From an uncultured Methanolobus sp. (GTDB lineage: Archaea > Halobacteriota > Methanosarcinia > Methanosarcinales > Methanosarcinaceae): a stretch of 64,000 nucleotides of DNA. Under the pieces are notes generated by a model that was given only the letters and a program-made list of their open reading frames with translations, did no database searches and was not told where the DNA came from. Shown here in pieces: positions 27,601 through 34,650 of the stretch (within the stretch, counting starts at the first letter, position 1; every line of letters starts with the position of its first letter). The DNA lies in assembly GCF_963665675.1 (NCBI RefSeq), contig NZ_OY762426.1, positions 2,790,001-2,854,000 of the forward strand, written 5' to 3'. The translations under genes and the position numbers were made by a program.

Positions 27601-28668
27601 ACAGAAAGCTATGAATAATTGTGGGAAAGAAACGCTTGGTGACGTGGAAATACCATTGCTCGAATTAAGAATCTTTATTCCCATCAAGCTAAATTCATTT
27701 ACAGAAGGCGATAAATTAATATTATCACCGCCACAATCCACTACTACCTTATAATCGGGGATTATGTTTTTCTCATCGAAACAACCCATGTAATTAGCAT
27801 ATACACCTATTGTTTTATTGACACTGAATGTATCGTAAGTTCCGTTGTGGACATATATCCTGTCACCTGATTCGGATACATTAACAGCATCCTGAATGGT
27901 TTTGAAATCATATTCACCGTTCTTGTCCACATAAAAAACATCAGGATAAGATGAACTGTCAGAGAAAACAGTGTTTGATATTGTTTCATTAACTACAACC
28001 GCTTTCGTTATACTGTCAGAACCTGCTCCGTTCCAGACAGTTAAAGTAACATTATAGGTCCCCTGATCTGAATATATATGTACAGGATTCTGGTATTGGT
28101 ATTCTATAATACCATCATTGTCAATATCCCATTCCCACATGGTGACATTGTCAGAACTCCCTGAGAAATGGGTTTTGCCCGAATATTTATCAAATTCTGA
28201 ACTAAAGTTTGCAACAACAGATAAAGGAGCATCACCAGATACGTTAATTATGCTTTCCACAGCATCCCCTGTTGCTCCGTAAGCAGAAGGTACACCCCAT
28301 ATACAATATGGACCAGCTATGGCATCCGGCTGAAGCTTTACCTCATAGGTGACCTCCTTTTCTTCACCTGCAATCATAGTTGAAGGCCATATCCACTCAT
28401 TGCTAATAGGTTTAAATACGGCACCGTCATCATTTATAGATTCCAGCTGCCACCCTTCAGGAAGATATTCATTGAATGCAAGAGCTGCAAGTTCCTGATT
28501 AGCTGTCAATGTGATCGTAACATTAAAAGAATCTCCAGGACTGATAAGAGAAGCATGGATGGTCCGTTCCACTACTATTGTATCCGAAGCATTAGCCGGA
28601 ATAATAAGTAAAACTAGCAAAAAGAAAAAAAGCAGTAATGCCAGTCTTTTTTCCATCCCCCCCTTCAC
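24619..28668 (-). CDS. large membrane-anchored surface protein with beta-helix, PKD, cadherin-like and two PGF-pre-PGF domains
   Basis: A GTG start is preferred because GGAGAGG lies 5 nt upstream. The 1349-residue order is: signal peptide (5-28); DUF11-like domain (30-150); PKD (155-235, MWEWDIDNDGIIEYQYQNP); NosD-like beta-helix (240-545); Ig-like domains (560-690); cadherin-like domain (695-775, LSASDPDDDELSYSTT); PKD (780-865, LKWDLGDGNSS); Ig-like domain (870-960); Ser/Gly linker; PGF-pre-PGF domain (about 985-1125, GFATPDNIKNAIVSFKVEKS, TPGFSPFAITG). A membrane helix follows (about 1155-1178, WIWIICLLLLLLGLGIYIGV), and then, unusually, a second PGF-pre-PGF domain (about 1195-1345, TPGFSSFAIVALEYLQ). 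Lys/Arg after the helix suggests that this last part is cytoplasmic. It has no PGF-CTERM signal. It lies 36 bp downstream of the gene at 28705. Confidence 0.85.
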   Translation of the reverse strand: MKGGMEKRLALLLFFFLLVLLIIPANASDTIVVERTIHASLISPGDSFNVTITLTANQELAALAFNEYLPEGWQLESINDDGAVFKPISNEWIWPSTMIAGEEKEVTYEVKLQPDAIAGPYCIWGVPSAYGATGDAVESIINVSGDAPLSVVANFSSEFDKYSGKTHFSGSSDNVTMWEWDIDNDGIIEYQYQNPVHIYSDQGTYNVTLTVWNGAGSDSITKAVVVNETISNTVFSDSSSYPDVFYVDKNGEYDFKTIQDAVNVSESGDRIYVHNGTYDTFSVNKTIGVYANYMGCFDEKNIIPDYKVVVDCGGDNINLSPSVNEFSLMGIKILNSSNGISTSPSVSFPQLFIAFCSFEKFSRLKGIELNSDRSFFVLDNISCSKGNGLTLYGAANDNEFLMCNFTENAGAGVCLSGNCTDNNFIANSFISNEIGLEIDNCGANNSVFLNNFIDNTISVSGSMESINSSIIWNSSQPVEYAYKGNAYNNCLGNYWDDYNGTDSNGDGIGDQPYVLPGNLGVDAHPLMEQFENYGLFSFENSCSSSLLVKDEPTGENVDVTYSEATGISLSAKVLPAISIEVTPDALDFGKLSAGDSSDIYKLKIFNKGSSKAYISSEVIDVAKDLYVEGLKLGGASWGEFSKTIAKEESAETSVQLQVPDDYIGIGSMEGILVFWAETKGNNAPVLEYIGDRSVNGSEILQIVLSASDPDDDELSYSTTAQFGNLNDNVFKWNTTGIEAGVYEIKFSVSDGYSTDSETILITVNNVSNNNGYPTVDFTSNVTSGKIPLTVMFTGNSMNATSLKWDLGDGNSSTGENAVHTYNVPGNYTVSLTAINSVGNNTEKKVDYISAYPRIIISFVSPSTSSVTDTAGDSRTFTVNTDEVANISWILDDVLLHTNLSVTNASYYCQSATAGIHNLTVFAENSNGTAQKEWIWEVNAESSSDSGSSSSSGGTRVNGGGNSGESYENILYKTAKSQTVLGKKITTYAFDSAGNPIVSISFIALKNSGVVSSSVEVLYGISSLVQGPPPGEVYKYMNIWVGDTGFATPDNIKNAIVSFKVEKSWISNNDIKESLISLYRYNDNEWNKLETRKVKEDDDFVYFEAETPGFSPFAITGVRQNQPLQADENLLYSTSDEEGNSLSTQSNDTGYVPVVASQSGISTWIWIICLLLLLLGLGIYIGVKRDLIPIKDKKYENVIFKDVLSDEAVANNPVSYYFDNVENPIQYIHFTIKEYYGNVDVKVEVLRKRSLLVKSDPPGNVYRHLNLWISVDELIDPSMIADPFIGFRVDRSWLEENGVDVSSVVLFRYADDMWHELPTEMNEENEDYYILEAQTPGFSSFAIVALEYLQ

Positions 28669-28688
28669 TTTAGTCCTCTCCTGCAGGC

Positions 28689-28718
28689 AAAAAAGAAGGT
28701 AGAATTATTTTCTACCTT
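28689..28718 (-). terminator. terminator hairpin enclosing the stop codon of the gene at 28705
   Basis: The minus strand has AAGGTAGAA-AATAA-TTCTACCTT followed by CTTTTTT; the TAA stop codon is in the loop. It separates two co-directional surface-protein genes, so the distal gene depends on readthrough or its own promoter. Confidence 0.75.
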
Positions 28719-29901
28719 TCATCGCAGTGAAAACACCAGCAACAACCATCACAAACATGGTACCTGCAAACCCGACTCCGGGAGTACTTGGTGTTCCTTC
28801 CTGTTGAGTTGTCTGCTCTCCTTCATCGTTTTCTGGTGTGGATTTAAGATCTTCCGTATCATCTTCCGATGCTGCTGGTGATTCTGCTACATCAGCCCGG
28901 GGAGCGGATATTGCAAACGGAGAGAAACCTGGTGTAGTGGACTCAAAGTAAACACGTGTATCATCTTCACTTAAAACAGTTGTCTCAAGTTTATTCCATA
29001 CATCATCCGAGTATCGATAAAGTGAGATGCCATCTGAAGTAAGGCCATTGTCGTCCATCCAGCTTTTTTCAACACTGAACCCAATTACAGGATCCTCTAT
29101 ATTATCGGATGTGGCAAAACCAACCTTGCCAACCCAGATATTCATATTCTGGTATACTAATCCCGGTGCATCCGAATCTACATATGTTGATCTGTCATTA
29201 AGGACTTCAATTGTAGTGGATATCTTGCCTGAGTTTTTAAGGCCGGTAAACTGTACATAGTCAATTGAATTTTCATCAGATGTAAATTCATATTTCACAC
29301 TGCTACCCTTATTAATGAATACAGTCTCCACATCCTTTTTCAGGATATTCTCATACGCTTCACCGGAGGTTCCACCGCCGCCACCGCCGCCGCCACCGGA
29401 TGACGAAGTACTGGTGGAAGAAGATGATGAAGATTGTCCTACTACAGTCACTTTCTGGTCACCGGCTATTTCTATTTCTATCTGATCACCTCCCACAAGC
29501 GCAGAATCATAACCGGAAACATTTCCGGAAATTAAATACTCTCCACTAGAAGTCGAATCTGATACATTAACATTATAACTAATTGATAGTGTCTCACCAG
29601 AATCGATTTTCCCATCCCACATCCACGTGGTTCTAGTATTACCGCTCTTGAAAGCAGCATCCCCAAAATCAACCTCACTGATCGTCCATCCAAAAGGCAA
29701 TCTTTCTTCAATTGCCGGACTGTCTGTTTGGTTATTAAAATGAAGATCAATTGTCACGGTAAAAGTATCACCTGCATTCACAGAGCTGTCTGATATACTT
29801 CTGGTAGCTGTCATTTCATCGGAGCAAAGTGCCGTGCTCCCGCACAAAAAGAATAGTGCCATTGAAATGGCGGCAACATATATTATCTTTTTTTGATCCA
29901 T
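28705..29901 (-). CDS. surface protein with Ig-like domain, Gly-rich linker, PGF-pre-PGF domain and PGF-CTERM-like end
   Basis: The 398-residue product has a signal peptide (1-26). A DUF11/Ig-like domain follows (about 30-155, ERLPFGWTISEVDFGD). A Ser/Gly linker contains nine Gly in a row (about 158-183). The PGF-pre-PGF domain covers about 185-330 (YVQFTGLKNSGKISTTIEVL, GFATSDNIEDPVIGFSVEKS, TTPGFSPFAI). An acidic/Thr/Pro stretch is followed by a C-terminal TPGVGFAGTMFV...AMKGRK, a variant of the PGF-CTERM tripartite signal recognised by archaeosortase A. It is predicted to be lipid-anchored after cleavage; the PGVGF variant of PGF makes this slightly uncertain. Confidence 0.87.
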   Translation of the reverse strand: MDQKKIIYVAAISMALFFLCGSTALCSDEMTATRSISDSSVNAGDTFTVTIDLHFNNQTDSPAIEERLPFGWTISEVDFGDAAFKSGNTRTTWMWDGKIDSGETLSISYNVNVSDSTSSGEYLISGNVSGYDSALVGGDQIEIEIAGDQKVTVVGQSSSSSSTSTSSSGGGGGGGGGTSGEAYENILKKDVETVFINKGSSVKYEFTSDENSIDYVQFTGLKNSGKISTTIEVLNDRSTYVDSDAPGLVYQNMNIWVGKVGFATSDNIEDPVIGFSVEKSWMDDNGLTSDGISLYRYSDDVWNKLETTVLSEDDTRVYFESTTPGFSPFAISAPRADVAESPAASEDDTEDLKSTPENDEGEQTTQQEGTPSTPGVGFAGTMFVMVVAGVFTAMKGRK

Positions 29902-29954
29902 AAATACACCATTTTACAATATAAGTTAGTTGAATAAATAATGGATATTCTTAT

Positions 29955-30009
29955 TTTATATAAACATTGTCAGTTTATATGGAGTGTCATAATCATCATA
30001 ATGATGATT
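29955..30009 (-). promoter_or_regulatory. promoter of the 28705-29901 gene with 19-bp palindrome
   Basis: A minus-strand TATA (GTTTATATA) lies at about 29955-29964. Further upstream is AATCATCATAATGATGATT (29991-30009), a perfect palindrome with one central base. It is probably an operator for an unknown regulator. Confidence 0.5.
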
Positions 30010-30090
30010 TAATGCTTCTGTAAGTCATTGAGGACCGAAAATAAAAAGAAACATATGAGTTCAGTAACTGGTTAAATTTGATTAAAATCC

Positions 30091-30265
30091 GGGGCTGTCA
30101 AAAACTTTGGTGTTAGAGCAATTCTTCTTGGATAGCATTTTCCCATAAATTGTAATACTGACTAATTGTACATTCTTATGATCGCGTTTTAAAATAATCA
30201 AACCAATTCATTCATTTGCATTATGTAATTGGTAATTGCTCAACCCCAACAAAATTGACAGCCCC
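30091..30265. mobile_element. MITE family 2 with perfect 8-bp target duplication
   Basis: A 175-bp non-coding element begins GGGGCTGTCAAAAACTTTGG and ends with CCAACAAAATTGACAGCCCC. The inverted similarity extends about 32 bp, through AGCAATT on both sides. It is flanked by TAAAATCC at 30083-30090 and 30266-30273. There is no transposase. It lies only 15 bp upstream of the TATA box of the pilus ATPase gene. No other copy was seen in the window. Confidence 0.88.
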
Positions 30266-30280
30266 TAAAATCCTACATGC

Positions 30281-30288
30281 TTATATAC
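30281..30288 (+). promoter_or_regulatory. TATA box of the pilus ATPase gene; leaderless start predicted
   Basis: TTATATAC is centred about 26 bp before the ATG at 30311, and no SD precedes the ATG. The transcript therefore likely begins at or within a few bases of the start codon. Confidence 0.65.
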
Positions 30289-30310
30289 AAACATATGTTA
30301 GTAATTTGAT

Positions 30311-31903
30311 ATGGGTACATTATCTGAAAAAATCAGAAAACTATCATCAGATTTGAATCTCCCCACTAGAACAAGTGAAGATCATACATCGGAAAATGAA
30401 AGTTATGAACCGATTGTAAGCTTTGAACCGGAAGATGGAACCGAAGAGATGGAACGTTACTGGGTTGATGAACCTTATGCCTTTGTGTCCATCCTGAAAC
30501 AAAACAAGGACCTCTTTTATCGCATTGCTGAACCTGAGCTCGATGAGTTCGAAAAATCGTTGCTTGATGATGTCCTGCTCATGATCGGTGATGTGCTGAC
30601 ACTAAAAGAAGTGGCTGATCTGGATAAAATAAAAAAAGGTGACAAATATAAATTGCTCAGGGAAAAAATTGCTACACTGTTATCGGATCATCCCAGAATT
30701 TCAGAAAATTCTTTCGAAAAGATATTTTACTATATGAAAAGGGATTTCATCGACTTCGGAAAGATAAGTCCAATCATGAATGACCCGAACATCGAAGATA
30801 CATGGTGTAATGGTGTAGGTATACCTGTATATGTCTTTCATTCCTCCTACGGGAATCTTATCTCCAACATCGAGTTTGAAAACGATGAAGACATAGCCGC
30901 TTTTGTAATGAGAGTCGCACACCAGAGTTCCCGGCACATCTCCAAGTCATCACCCATACTTGATACGGTTATGCAGGACGGTTCAAGAATCAATATCACA
31001 TACGGCCACGAAATAAGTCCGAAAGGTAGCTCCTTTAGTATACGAAAACAAAAGAAAGCACCTTTGACACCTCTGGACCTTGTTGCCTGGAATACATTCA
31101 AGCCTGAAATCATGGCCTACTTCTGGCTCTGTATGGAGCATGGAAAGAACATACTGATATGCGGAGGAACCGCTTCCGGGAAAACTTCTACTCTTAACGC
31201 AATTTGTATGTTCATTCCTCTTAACATAAGGGTTGTGACCCTTGAGGACACCAGAGAGATACAGCTGCCACATGAGAACTGGATACCAACCGTTACCCGG
31301 GAAGGCATTGCGCATAATGAGACTGCCAAGATAGACCTTGAAGACCTGCTGCGCGCCTCTTTGAGACAGCGCCCGGACTACCTGCTTGTAGGAGAAGTCA
31401 GGGGCAGAGAATCACAGATACTTTTCCAGGCCATGAATGCAGGTCATGCAACCTGTTCCACTTTCCATGCAGGATCACCTACAGAAGTCATAAACAGATT
31501 CACCAACCCCCCCATCAGCATCCCGGTGACTATGTTCACAGCACTCGATATAATCTGCATGCAATCCAGCACATATGAAAACGGTGTTGAAAGGAGAAGA
31601 GTATCTGAAATTGCAGAGATTATTGGAATCTCAAAAGGTGTATTGACAGAGAAAATATATGCGGACAGAAGTAATGAGATGTTTGACTATAAAGGATCAA
31701 AAGTTCTTGAAGACATCAAAAAAAGAAGAGGATGGACAGATAAAGACCTTGAATCAGACCTCATCAAAAGAAAAAAATATCTTGAAATGCTGATCATGAA
31801 AGGTATCAGGGAATACAACCAGGTAATATTCTGGTTTGATTTCTTCAACAAGGATGCTAAAAAAGCACATTCTGAACTGGAACAATTCAATACACAGATT
31901 TGA
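30311..31903 (+). CDS. type II/IV secretion (archaeal pilus) assembly ATPase, GspE/FlaI family
   Basis: The 530-residue cytoplasmic ATPase has an acidic N-terminal region and an all-alpha/beta N-terminal domain (about 50-240). The RecA-like motor follows: Walker A GGTASGKTST (about 284), an Asp box (VTLEDTREIQ), Walker B PDYLLVGEVRGRE (about 355-367) and a His box (HATCSTFHAG). It would power assembly or retraction of a pilus-like filament together with a TadC/FlaJ-type membrane protein. No such protein, pilin or prepilin peptidase follows here, so it is an orphan in this window. Leaderless promoter; MITE family 2 lies immediately upstream. Confidence 0.93.
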   Translation: MGTLSEKIRKLSSDLNLPTRTSEDHTSENESYEPIVSFEPEDGTEEMERYWVDEPYAFVSILKQNKDLFYRIAEPELDEFEKSLLDDVLLMIGDVLTLKEVADLDKIKKGDKYKLLREKIATLLSDHPRISENSFEKIFYYMKRDFIDFGKISPIMNDPNIEDTWCNGVGIPVYVFHSSYGNLISNIEFENDEDIAAFVMRVAHQSSRHISKSSPILDTVMQDGSRINITYGHEISPKGSSFSIRKQKKAPLTPLDLVAWNTFKPEIMAYFWLCMEHGKNILICGGTASGKTSTLNAICMFIPLNIRVVTLEDTREIQLPHENWIPTVTREGIAHNETAKIDLEDLLRASLRQRPDYLLVGEVRGRESQILFQAMNAGHATCSTFHAGSPTEVINRFTNPPISIPVTMFTALDIICMQSSTYENGVERRRVSEIAEIIGISKGVLTEKIYADRSNEMFDYKGSKVLEDIKKRRGWTDKDLESDLIKRKKYLEMLIMKGIREYNQVIFWFDFFNKDAKKAHSELEQFNTQI

Positions 31904-31989
31904 TATTACTCCTTGAAGAACGTTATTGGTGGATGAGATTGTTTTCCTTGAGATAACACAGGAATAATACATCCATAAAAAGGATATTT

Positions 31990-32131
31990 GTTGGCTGGTA
32001 TAGAAAATGTGGAAGGTGTAAACAAAGTTAAAACAACGTTATCCAGCCAACCGGCCAAATAATGGGTCAACATCTAAGATTAGAAGGTTGCAATGGAAAG
32101 ATTATCAACTGCATTATTTGGCTCTTTTTCC
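31990..32131 (-). ncRNA. candidate small RNA 1: two adjacent stem-loops
   Basis: Perfect stems GTTGGCTGG/CCAGCCAAC (31990-31998 with 32043-32051) and GCCAAATAATG/CATTATTTGGC (32054-32064 with 32112-32122) stand 2 nt apart, with loops of 44 and 47 nt. A TATA on the minus strand (32149-32157) predicts a start near 32127, exactly before the first stem. The transcript would end with CCTTTTTA after 31990. On the plus strand the second stem is followed by TCTTTTTC, so it may instead act as terminator for the ATPase gene. The same architecture occurs at 37480-37603. Confidence 0.5.
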
Positions 32132-32310
32132 TAGTTAATGCAAGTCTGATATATAAACATAGCAAAAAAGATAATGTATAATACCTTTTATGATAACACT
32201 ACTTGTTATGAATATCATATTGGGATAAATATTGATTAAACAATAAAAAGATATTTATTCGGTCAATTCCAACGACAAAAACCAGAAATATAACTCATGA
32301 TTTTTTTGTT

Positions 32311-32649
32311 TTATCCATCTGTTACATCTACCTTTGAAAGTGCTTTAAGTGATTCCACGGTTGTAAGAATCTTCTGGTAATCACTACTAACACCTGACTC
32401 AGAATAATCCTCTGGCTGACACAGCTTTTTATTTTTAATAGAAAGTACATGTGTTTTTCCAAAAATCTTTCTGCGTATCAAATCCGCATCTTCAAGTATA
32501 ATTGCATGCTTGGAAGCAACCGGTATGGAAATTTTCAATTTTCGTGCGACCTTGGAAATATGCATATCTTTTTCACTGAGACATTTAAACATCATCAGGC
32601 GTGTTTCATTGCTAAGAGCATTCAGTATTTTAAAATCGCTGTCCCCCAT
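32311..32649 (-). CDS. ArsR-like winged-helix transcription regulator
   Basis: A short cytoplasmic DNA-binding protein of about 112 residues: FKILNALSNETRLMMFKCLS, a recognition region ISKVARKLKISIPVASKHAI, and a wing IRRKIFGKTHVLSI. I chose the start at MGDSDFKI because a TATA box (32672-32678) lies about 26 bp upstream, which makes the mRNA leaderless; an upstream ATG at 32664 is less likely. It is a divergent paralogue of the gene at 32986, sharing VAxKHxxILExADLIxR and GKTHVL. No metal-binding Cys pair is seen. A perfect palindrome lies upstream of its TATA box, so it may regulate itself. Confidence 0.88.
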   Translation of the reverse strand: MGDSDFKILNALSNETRLMMFKCLSEKDMHISKVARKLKISIPVASKHAIILEDADLIRRKIFGKTHVLSIKNKKLCQPEDYSESGVSSDYQKILTTVESLKALSKVDVTDG

Positions 32650-32671
32650 AACAGATGGTAACATTTGCAGC

Positions 32672-32710
32672 TATAAATCTTTTTCTATTTGATTTTTAAC
32701 ACTAGTGTTA
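32672..32710 (-). promoter_or_regulatory. promoter of the ArsR-like gene with perfect palindrome
   Basis: The TATA-like TTTATAG is at 32672-32678. The perfect 14-bp palindrome TAACACTAGTGTTA (32697-32710) lies 18 bp further upstream. A related sequence, ATAACA-CTACT-TGTTAT, occurs at 32193-32209. Confidence 0.6.
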
Positions 32711-32985
32711 TGATTATAGTTGTTACCTTTTAAGGATACACCCCCTGTTTATTCTACCATTACATACGGTTTAAAGACTCAGAGTCCCGAAATTTTTGTT
32801 CAGTAAACCACAATAACCAAAACACATTTGTATATCAAACTTTACATATGCATACAGATTTTAGACTATATAGTTAAAATTCTTACTCAAGATAGCATTC
32901 TGGAAGTAAATTCCTAATCAAGTTAGTAATTTACAGAGATAACTAAGGCAAAAAATATATAGGCCTTTTTGTTTATTGAAGGCAT

Positions 32986-33537
32986 ATGAGTAATGAAGGT
33001 AACAAAGAAATAGATGATGATGATAAAACAAAATTTTTAAAACTGTTTTATGCATTGGATAGTAAAACAAGGCTTAGTATTCTTCAGAGTTTATTTGAAA
33101 ATGAAAAACACATTTCAGAAATTGCTCGTGAACAGGAAATATCAGTCCCTGTAGCAGCCAAACACGTCAATATACTGGAAAAAGCTGATCTCATTAAAAG
33201 AAATATATACGGAAAAACACATGTTTTAGAACTGAATAACAAAAATATAGCAAAATCTCTTGATATCTTGGCACCGATCAAAAGTGTGGAAGTAAAAAAA
33301 GGTACCAATCTACTTGACGTCTTAAAAGAAATTGCCGTTATTGAAACTAAAAAGCTAAGAGGAAAAGATCACATTATTTCAACCAATGGTGAAGAAGGAT
33401 TTTTTATCTATGAACTTGACGGGCAGTTTTGTGATCAGACCGTTCAGAATTGCGTATTTAGAAAAGATTCAACTGTTGTGTGGAAGAAACTTGAACCCGT
33501 AGCAAAGTTACGCCTGAAGATTAAAGTCACTGAATAA
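32986..33537 (+). CDS. ArsR-like regulator fused to a DUF4430-like domain
   Basis: The 183-residue cytoplasmic protein has a winged helix at about 18-100 (LFYALDSKTRLSILQSLFEN, ISEIAREQEISVPVAAKHVN, GKTHVLELNN). A C-terminal domain follows (about 103-183) with a pattern like secreted DUF4430/beta-grasp domains: LLDVLKEIAVIETKKL, an ING-like turn, FFIYELDGQFCDQ and STVVWKKLEP. There is no signal peptide. The TATA at about 32952-32960 suggests a very short leader. It is divergent from the 32311 gene, with a shared control region. The C-terminal domain may be a ligand sensor; this is inference from pattern similarity. Confidence 0.82.
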   Translation: MSNEGNKEIDDDDKTKFLKLFYALDSKTRLSILQSLFENEKHISEIAREQEISVPVAAKHVNILEKADLIKRNIYGKTHVLELNNKNIAKSLDILAPIKSVEVKKGTNLLDVLKEIAVIETKKLRGKDHIISTNGEEGFFIYELDGQFCDQTVQNCVFRKDSTVVWKKLEPVAKLRLKIKVTE

Positions 33538-33676
33538 ATTATTTACTTTTTATTTATCGCATAGATTAGACTACGTATAAATATAGGGTTTTTGAATGCT
33601 ACTGTTACCTCATTGTGGGAAATTCATGCCCTGTACACTTATTTGATATCAACCGCAATATAATATTAGATATGAG

Positions 33677-33703
33677 GGGGAAAAGCAGGATGCTGCTTTC
33701 CCC
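33677..33703 (-). terminator. hairpin at the end of the permease operon
   Basis: The minus strand reads GGGGAAAGCAG-CATC-CTGCTTTTCCCC, a strong stem with a single bulged T, about 55 bp after the last gene of the operon. No long T-run follows. Confidence 0.6.
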
Positions 33704-33758
33704 GGTCCCGGCCCGGTGCAGATACAAAAGTATGAACTTCAGTTAATCAGGCAGCTTC

Positions 33759-34133
33759 TCAGAGCATGTCTGTAACCCTGGACAGGACTTCTGCTGTCTG
33801 TGCCGGGTCAATATCCAGATCCTTATTCTTTTTTATATCCAGATCGGTGAGCAGTATGTGCCTGCCTATAGGGATACCTGCCTCTTCCATTGTTGCTTTA
33901 GCGCAATTCACAGGACATCCGTCAATAACTATTATAGACTCACAGGCTTCAGCGGACTTAAGCAAGCCGGACCTTTTGCCACCTATACCTACGGTGCACA
34001 TCATACTGCCAACACCCTGTTTGTGCAATTCCACGGCAATAACATTACTTAGCTGACCCACATTAGATGCACCAGCACATGGAAAGATTCCCACAATATC
34101 AGAACCGCAGGAGCATTTGGAATTTTCAGACAT
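33759..34133 (-). CDS. DGC-type cysteine-rich (putative zinc-binding) protein
   Basis: I start at MSENSKC because AGAGGT lies 6 nt upstream; a longer frame to 34160 would overlap the previous gene. The 124-residue product has CSCG near the N-terminus and the family motifs FPCAGASNVGQ, CTVGIGGKRSG and the name-giving DGCPVNCAK. These Cys residues probably bind a metal. It is the last gene of a five-gene operon, 11 bp after the thioredoxin gene. Its exact role is not known; the setting points to metal or redox handling. Confidence 0.85.
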   Translation of the reverse strand: MSENSKCSCGSDIVGIFPCAGASNVGQLSNVIAVELHKQGVGSMMCTVGIGGKRSGLLKSAEACESIIVIDGCPVNCAKATMEEAGIPIGRHILLTDLDIKKNKDLDIDPAQTAEVLSRVTDML

Positions 34134-34144
34134 GGACTTACCTC

Positions 34145-34378
34145 TTAGTTTTTGATCCATTCAAGGACTTCATCAACTTTTGGCACCCTGCCAACGATCT
34201 TGACATCTCCGTCTACTACAACTGCCGGAGTTATGAGAACACCATATGCAATTATATCATCCATGTTCTCAACCTTGACGATCTCTGCATCAACGCCGGC
34301 CTGTGCGACTGCTTCCTCAACAAACTTCTTTGTCTTGTTACACTTAGCACAACCTGAGCCTAAAATTTCTATTTTCAT
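34145..34378 (-). CDS. small redox-active thioredoxin-like protein (CxxC)
   Basis: The 77-residue thioredoxin/glutaredoxin-fold protein has GSGCAKCNKT at the N-terminus (active CAKC), cis-Pro region LITPAVVVDG and C-terminal PKVDEVLEWI. This length and the missing N-terminal strand-helix are typical of the archaeal 'redox-active disulfide protein' family often found beside ArsP-type permeases. It probably reduces or hands over a thiophilic metal or a disulfide for the permease or the DGC protein. Confidence 0.9.
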   Translation of the reverse strand: MKIEILGSGCAKCNKTKKFVEEAVAQAGVDAEIVKVENMDDIIAYGVLITPAVVVDGDVKIVGRVPKVDEVLEWIKN

Positions 34379-34425
34379 TTCTTTATCTCCTTCATCGAAT
34401 TTAAATTTCCAACATTTTTCAATAC

Positions 34426-34608
34426 TTAAGGGAATACTTTTATAGCGTCAAAATCACAGGCCTGAGCGCAATTCAGGCAATACTTGCATGACTTCATCCT
34501 TGCCGGGAAACAGATCCCATCTTTTAGCTCAAGAATATCACTCTGGCATGCATCCACACACAAACCACAGTCTGTGCATTTTTTATCATAAACTGCAACA
34601 AATACCAT
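34426..34608 (-). CDS. 2[4Fe-4S] ferredoxin
   Basis: The 60-residue product has two cysteine clusters, CTDCGLCVDAC and CKYCLNCAQACD, consistent with two 4Fe-4S centres. It lies 42 bp after the phosphoesterase and 47 bp before the thioredoxin gene. It is a plausible electron donor for the CxxC protein in the same operon (inference). Confidence 0.9.
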   Translation of the reverse strand: MVFVAVYDKKCTDCGLCVDACQSDILELKDGICFPARMKSCKYCLNCAQACDFDAIKVFP

Positions 34609-34650
34609 CAGAATACTTCCTGTAATGTAATGAAAACTGTAAAGAGAATG

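Noticed and set aside
33084..33308. Minus-strand frame opposite the winged-helix gene
   Set aside because: Shadow of the 32986 gene; no start signal or domain.
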